From assembly GCA_030695205.1 (NCBI GenBank), contig JAUYTN010000021.1:62001-126000 (forward strand): 64,000 nt of DNA, read 5' to 3'. Below, piece after piece: positions 59,273 to 64,000 of this stretch (positions within the stretch are counted from its first letter, which is position 1; the number at the start of each line of letters is the position of its first letter). The stretch is from Burkholderiaceae bacterium. Lineage in GTDB: Bacteria > Pseudomonadota > Gammaproteobacteria > Burkholderiales > Burkholderiaceae_C. A model generated the notes under the pieces. That model searched no databases. It was given only the letters and a program-made list of their open reading frames with translations, and was not told where the DNA came from. The position numbers were made by a program, and so were the translations under genes.

Positions 59273-62200
59273 CCACCGCCCACACGCCCACCCTGGCGGC
59301 GCAGCCCGTGTCGGCCCCGCCGCACACACCCGCTGCACAGCCCCTGCAGGCGCACACCTTCCCGCTGTGGGGCAGCCGCCTCATCGAGGCCAGTGCCGGT
59401 ACCGGCAAAACCTGGACCATTGCCGCCCTGTACCTGCGCCTGGTGCTGGGCCACGGTGGCGACGACGCGGGCGTGGGCCGGCCGCTGGCTCCGCCAGACA
59501 TTCTGGTCATGACCTTTACCCGCGCCGCCACCCGCGAGCTGTCCGAGCGCATCCGCAGCCGCCTGGTGGAGGCAGCGCGCTGCTTTCGGGGCGAGCAGGC
59601 CGTGCCCCTGCAAGACCCGCTGCTGCAGCAGCTGCTGGACGACCACCCACCAGGGCCCGTGCGCCAGCAGGCCGCCTGGCGCCTTGCCCTGGCCGCAGAG
59701 GGCATGGACGCGGCCAGCATCCACACCATCGACGCCTGGTGCCAGCGCATGCTGCGCGAGCACGCCCTCGACAGCGGCAGCCTGTTTGACGAAGAACTGC
59801 TGCCCGACGAGCGCGCACTGCGGCTGGAGGCCGTGCAGGACTTCTGGCGCACCGCCCTCTACCCCTTGCCCACCCCCTGGCTGAGCGGTGTGCTGGCCAT
59901 CTGGAAGGACATCGCTTCGCTGCAGGCCGACGTGTCGCAGCTGCTGCAGCTGGGCTTGCCGCTGCCCGCTTCGGAGGACGGCGGTGCCAGCCTTTCCCTG
60001 CCCGAGCTGCTCGCCCAGTGGGCCGCGCCGCTGCAGCCCCTGTGGGCCGAGCCCCAGGCGCGGGTGGCCCGCCTGGTCGCCTGGTGGCAGGCGCAGCAGG
60101 CCAACCACCCCACCCACTGGAACGGCAACAAGCTGCGCCCGGCCACCGTGCAGAAGTGGTGGGACGCCCTGGCCCAGTGGGCCGAGCAGCCCCTGCCGCT
60201 GGCCCTGCCCGACATCGCCAATGGCCTGATGCGCCTCACCGCCGATGGACTGCAAGATGCCCGCACCAAAAAAGCCCCACCTTTCGAGCCACCGCCAGAC
60301 CTGGCGTGGCTGGAGGCGGTGCTGGCCCAGTTGGCCGCCCAGCCGCTGGCCCCTGTGCTGCGTCGCCATGCCGCTGTGCAGGTGGCGCAGCGGCTGGCCG
60401 ATCTCAAGCGCCGGGGGGGCGTGGCCGGTTTTGCCGATTGGCTGCAGCGCCTGCACGACGCCCTGAGCGGCCCGCACGGCGATCGCCTGCGCGCACGGGT
60501 GCTGGCCCAGTTTCCGGTGGCGCTGATCGATGAATTCCAAGACACGTCGCCGCTGCAGTACCGCCTGTTTGACCTGGTGTACGGCGTGGAGGCCAACCCG
60601 CGCGACCGCGCCCTGCTGCTCATTGGCGACCCCAAGCAGTCCATTTATGGGTTTCGGGGGGCAGACATCCACAGCTACCTGGAGGCCAGGCGCGCCACGG
60701 CCGGGCGGCACTATGTGCTGACGGTCAACCACCGCTCCACCGCGGCGCTGGTGGGGGCCGTCAACCACTGCTTTGCCCAGGCCGAGGCCAGCCAGCCCCA
60801 GGCCGCGTTCCGGTTCCAGACACCCGAAGGCAACCCCCTGCCGTTCTGGCCGGTATCGGCCCAGGGCCGCGCCGAGCAACTGGTCAATGCCGCTGGCCCG
60901 CTGCCCGCTCTGACCCTGGTGCACGACCTGGAGCTGGCCAGTGCCACCGCTCACCGCCGCCGCTTTGCGGCGCGCTGTGCCGAGCGCATTGCCACCTGGC
61001 TCAACGACCCCGCGCTGGGTTTTGAGTCGCGCACCCCGGTGGCAGGCCTGCAGCGCCTGCGCCCCCGCGACATTGCCGTGCTGGTGCGCACCGGCAAAGA
61101 AGCCGCCGCCGTGCGCGCCGCGCTGCAGCGCCGGGGCGTGGCGTCGGTGTACCTGTCCGAAAAAGACTCGGTGTTCGACAGCCCCGAGGCCCGCGACCTG
61201 GTGCACTGGCTGCACGGCGTGGCCGCCCCCAACGACGCCACCCGGGTGCGCGCCGCCCTGGCCACCGCCAGCATGGGGCTGACGCTGGCCGAGCTGCACA
61301 CCCTGGCCACCGACGACGAAGCCTTTGACCTGCGCAGCCAGCACCTCGCCGCCCTGCTGGCGGTCTGGCGCAGCCAGGGGGTGCTGGCCATGCTGCGCCA
61401 GTCGCTGCACGGGGCCGAGCTGGGGCTGGCTTCGCGCTGGCTGGGTCAGCCCGATGGCGAGCGCCGCCTCACCAACCTGCTGCACCTGGCCGAGCTGCTG
61501 CAGGCGGCCAGCACCGGCCAGGCGGGAGAGGCCCGCCTGATCCGCTGGCTGGAGCGCCAGATTGCCGAGCATGCCCTGCGCGGCGACGAGCAGGTGGTGC
61601 GCCTAGAGAGCGATGCCGACTTGGTCAAGGTCGTCACGCTGCACAAAAGCAAGGGCCTGGAGTACCCCGTGGTGTGCCTGCCCTTTGCCACCGGTTTTCG
61701 GGCGGTGGATGCCCGCAGCACCACCGCAGTGCGCCTGCCCGGTGCCCAGGGGCAGGCTCAGGTGGTGCTGGAGCTGGACGCAGAGGCCCTGGCCGTGGCC
61801 GACACCGAACGCCTGCGCGAAGACCTGCGCCTGCTCTATGTGGGCCTGACCCGCCCACGCCACGCCGTGTGGGTGGGCTTTGCCGCCCTGCGGGTGGGCA
61901 CCAGCCCGCGCTGCCAAACCCACCGCAGCGCCCTGGGCGCCTTGCTGGGGGGCGACCCCCCGGTCGATGGAGGAGGCACAGATTGGGCCGAGCGCCTGCA
62001 AGCCCTGGCCCAGACTTGCCCCGACATCGAGCTGCACGCCGCCGAGGCCGAGCACGAGATGGCCTGCACCGCCTTGCGGCCACCCGAGGCACCGCTGGCG
62101 CTGCGGGATGCGCCCCGCTACAGCGCCCGCTTCGAGCGGGACTGGACCATCGCCAGCTACTCCCGCCTGACCCGCGACCTGAAAGCCGCCGCCGTGACCG

Positions 62201-63258
62201 CTGCCATGTCCGGTGCGGTGCGCGCCGACGAACAGGCCCCGGCCGCCTCGCCCCTGCTGGCCACCCAGGCCATGCGCCCGGCCGATGATGAATGGTCATT
62301 GCCTGGCGAGGCCGACCACCCGGTGGAACCCGGGGCGGTGCCGGGGCAGCCAGCCCTTGCGCCCGCATCGGCCACGGTGCCTGTCGCTGCTGTTGCTGCT
62401 GCTTCCGGGCCCGCCCCGGCACCCGAGGCGCTGCCCATCTGGCATGCCTTTGCCCGTGGCCCCCTCAGTGGCCACTTTTTGCACGACCAGCTGGAGTGGC
62501 TGGCCGGTGAGCGCTTTGACCTGGCGGGCCAGCCCGACCTGGCCAGGCGGCTGGCGCTGCGCTGCGAGCGTGCCGGGCACGGCGCCCGGGCCACCGAGGT
62601 GGTGCAGTGGCTGCAGGCCGTGGTTCACGCGCCATTGGCCGGTGGCACGCCCGCCAGTGGCCCCGGCGTGGCACTGGCCGAGCTGCACACCCTGCGCCCC
62701 GAGTTGGAGTTCTGGCTGCCCGCCCAGCGCCTGTCGGCCACCACCATCGATGCGCTGTGCCAGGCCCACTGCCTGCCGGGGGTGCCCCGGCCTGCGCTGG
62801 CGGCGGGGCAGCTGCATGGGATGCTCATGGGTTTTGCCGACCTGGTGTTCGAGCACGCCGGGCGCTACTGGGTGCTGGACTACAAAAGCAATCACCTGGG
62901 CAGCAGCGACGCCGCCTACACGCCAGCAGCCCTGCGGCTGGCCATGGCCCAGCACCGCTACGACGTGCAAGCCGCCATTTATCTGCTGGCCCTGCACCGG
63001 CTGCTGCGCCAGCGGCTGGGTGTCGCCTACCGGCCCCAGCAGCACCTGGGCGGTGCGGTGTACTTTTTTGTGCGTGGCCTGCACGGCCCCAGCCACGGCC
63101 TGTGCGTGTTGCCCGCCCATGAACCCCTGCTGGATGCGCTTGACGCCATGCTGGCAGGCGACACCGACACTTCCCCCAACGCTGGCCCCAATGCTTACCC
63201 GATTGCCCAAGGTGCCACCCCCGGCACCGCCTTGACCGAGGCCCACCATGCCCACTGA
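59269..63258 (+). CDS. recB: Exodeoxyribonuclease V subunit RecB
   Basis: A 1329-residue helicase-nuclease, 3'-to-5' motor of RecBCD. The UvrD-type motor is complete: Walker A in [20 protein letters not shown], motif Ia [16 protein letters not shown], Walker [17 protein letters not shown], motif [19 protein letters not shown], motif [20 protein letters not shown] and motif [18 protein letters not shown]. The C-terminal nuclease domain carries [21 protein letters not shown] with the metal-binding Asp and the DYK triad. An Ala/Pro-rich linker (about 1000-1055) joins the two parts. Overlaps recC by four bases and recD by eleven. Confidence 0.97.
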   Translation: MTTAHTPTLAAQPVSAPPHTPAAQPLQAHTFPLWGSRLIEASAGTGKTWTIAALYLRLVLGHGGDDAGVGRPLAPPDILVMTFTRAATRELSERIRSRLVEAARCFRGEQAVPLQDPLLQQLLDDHPPGPVRQQAAWRLALAAEGMDAASIHTIDAWCQRMLREHALDSGSLFDEELLPDERALRLEAVQDFWRTALYPLPTPWLSGVLAIWKDIASLQADVSQLLQLGLPLPASEDGGASLSLPELLAQWAAPLQPLWAEPQARVARLVAWWQAQQANHPTHWNGNKLRPATVQKWWDALAQWAEQPLPLALPDIANGLMRLTADGLQDARTKKAPPFEPPPDLAWLEAVLAQLAAQPLAPVLRRHAAVQVAQRLADLKRRGGVAGFADWLQRLHDALSGPHGDRLRARVLAQFPVALIDEFQDTSPLQYRLFDLVYGVEANPRDRALLLIGDPKQSIYGFRGADIHSYLEARRATAGRHYVLTVNHRSTAALVGAVNHCFAQAEASQPQAAFRFQTPEGNPLPFWPVSAQGRAEQLVNAAGPLPALTLVHDLELASATAHRRRFAARCAERIATWLNDPALGFESRTPVAGLQRLRPRDIAVLVRTGKEAAAVRAALQRRGVASVYLSEKDSVFDSPEARDLVHWLHGVAAPNDATRVRAALATASMGLTLAELHTLATDDEAFDLRSQHLAALLAVWRSQGVLAMLRQSLHGAELGLASRWLGQPDGERRLTNLLHLAELLQAASTGQAGEARLIRWLERQIAEHALRGDEQVVRLESDADLVKVVTLHKSKGLEYPVVCLPFATGFRAVDARSTTAVRLPGAQGQAQVVLELDAEALAVADTERLREDLRLLYVGLTRPRHAVWVGFAALRVGTSPRCQTHRSALGALLGGDPPVDGGGTDWAERLQALAQTCPDIELHAAEAEHEMACTALRPPEAPLALRDAPRYSARFERDWTIASYSRLTRDLKAAAVTAAMSGAVRADEQAPAASPLLATQAMRPADDEWSLPGEADHPVEPGAVPGQPALAPASATVPVAAVAAASGPAPAPEALPIWHAFARGPLSGHFLHDQLEWLAGERFDLAGQPDLARRLALRCERAGHGARATEVVQWLQAVVHAPLAGGTPASGPGVALAELHTLRPELEFWLPAQRLSATTIDALCQAHCLPGVPRPALAAGQLHGMLMGFADLVFEHAGRYWVLDYKSNHLGSSDAAYTPAALRLAMAQHRYDVQAAIYLLALHRLLRQRLGVAYRPQQHLGGAVYFFVRGLHGPSHGLCVLPAHEPLLDALDAMLAGDTDTSPNAGPNAYPIAQGATPGTALTEAHHAH

Positions 63259-64000
63259 CACCCCCACCCTGCTGGCTGAGCTGGACCGGTGGGCCGAGCA
63301 AGGCTGGCTGCGGCGCCTCGACAGCGCCATGGCCCGCTTCGTGTGCACCTGGCCCGCCCCGGCCTGTGGTCAGCCGCACGCCAAGCCGCCGTTACCTGCC
63401 GGCGCGCAGGCCCAGCTGTTTCACCCGGCCATCTCTGACCCGCCCACCTCCGGCCTGACCGCCCTGGCCATGGCCACGGCCTTGCTGGCCCACCTGGAAG
63501 GGCGGGGCCACACCTGTGTGCCGCTGGCGGCGCTGGTGGCGCCGCCCCGCGCCTTGCTGGGCTGGCCCGCACCGGCTCTGGCCGCCCTGCAGGCCCAGTG
63601 GGTCGGGCTGCCCGGCACGCCCGCCGCCTGGGCGCAGGCGCTGCTGGCCAGCCCCCTGGTGCGCGATGCCCGCCTGGCCCGCCTGTCGCCCGTCCTTGCC
63701 CCCGATGCCGGGCAACCCCTGGTGCTGGGCGGCAGCGATGCCGCGCCCTTGCTGTACCTGCGCCGCCACTGGCTGTGCGAGAGCCAGGTGGTGCAGGCCG
63801 TGGCCCGCGCCACGGCCGCACCGTTGGTGGTGGATGCCGCCGCCGCGCGCGGCTGGCTGGACACCCTGCTGGGCCCACCCGAGGGGGGTGCATTCGATTG
63901 GCAGCGCGCCGCCTGTGCGCTGGCGTTGCGCGGCCGCCTGACCCTCATCACCGGCGGGCCGGGCACCGGCAAAACCTACACCGCCGCCCGGCTGCTGGCG
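63248..64000 (+). CDS. recD: Exodeoxyribonuclease V subunit RecD, 3' end outside window
   Basis: The first 251 residues of RecD, the 5'-to-3' motor of RecBCD. The ATG at 63248 overlaps the end of recB. The N-terminal domain includes [27 protein letters not shown] and [28 protein letters not shown], then [16 protein letters not shown]. The frame reaches the Walker A loop ([19 protein letters not shown]) just as the window ends. No stop is seen, so the gene continues to the right. Confidence 0.95.
   Translation, partial: MPTDTPTLLAELDRWAEQGWLRRLDSAMARFVCTWPAPACGQPHAKPPLPAGAQAQLFHPAISDPPTSGLTALAMATALLAHLEGRGHTCVPLAALVAPPRALLGWPAPALAALQAQWVGLPGTPAAWAQALLASPLVRDARLARLSPVLAPDAGQPLVLGGSDAAPLLYLRRHWLCESQVVQAVARATAAPLVVDAAAARGWLDTLLGPPEGGAFDWQRAACALALRGRLTLITGGPGTGKTYTAARLLA

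Noticed and set aside
59152-61572. An 806-codon open frame on the minus strand opposite recB
   Set aside because: Same reasoning; RecB carries all helicase motifs on the plus strand.

Overview
The window looks like chromosomal DNA of a high-GC betaproteobacterium, most likely Burkholderiales, family Comamonadaceae. This rests on the overall gene set (malate synthase G, RdgC, gshA/gshB, RecCBD, paired SulP carriers) and on a family of short AT-rich repeats between genes that resembles those I recall from Comamonadaceae genomes. I see no rRNA, tRNA, CRISPR array, insertion sequence or prophage. All functions are read from translated sequence and motifs; no database search was run.

Layout. 1-3.3 kb: an MFS efflux pump cut by the window edge, a DUF3297 protein, and a tannase-family lipoprotein divergent from a MarR regulator with a long palindrome between them. 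3.4-12.0 kb: a compact set that I read as a dimethylsulfoniopropionate (DMSP) catabolic cluster of the DddD type. It holds a LysR regulator (dddR), malonate-semialdehyde dehydrogenase (dddC), GMC alcohol dehydrogenase (dddA), BCCT transporter (dddT, carrying a one-base frameshift) and the two-domain CoA-transferase/lyase dddD. Together they would import DMSP, release dimethyl sulfide, and turn the 3-hydroxypropionate unit into acetyl-CoA. 12.2-14.5 kb: malate synthase G, convergent with dddD across a good terminator.

14.8-24.2 kb: an exopolysaccharide locus of the phage-N4-receptor (Nfr) type. A BcsB-like protein, NfrB glycosyltransferase with a C-terminal MshEN-like region, NfrA outer-membrane protein and an AlgF-like protein form one tight plus-strand operon. 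An AlgJ/AlgX-like acetyltransferase and a DUF4434-like predicted glycosidase converge on it. This gives a synthase/export machine with a probable acetylation and trimming module, but no MBOAT acyl carrier. 24.4-26.9 kb: a LysR regulator and a two-gene type II restriction-modification unit (HNH nuclease plus C5 methyltransferase) with a LexA-like box in front.

27-42 kb: mostly housekeeping and signalling genes: rdgC, gshB, a FIST sensor with a hybrid histidine kinase, a SulP carrier with a universal stress protein, a 7TM diguanylate cyclase, kup, glpK and glpD. 42-55 kb: gshA, a universal stress protein overlapping a CPA2/Kef-type antiporter, a P-type ATPase, a carboxysomal-type (CsoSCA-like) carbonic anhydrase, proA, an orphan ParA, and an MscS channel overlapping a second SulP carrier. 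Many of these deal with ions, osmotic balance and glutathione. 55.6-64 kb: recC, recB and recD overlap in one operon; recD runs off the end.

The most notable parts are the DMSP cluster with its broken transporter and the Nfr polysaccharide locus with its alginate-type acetylation genes. No gap between genes exceeds about 290 bp.
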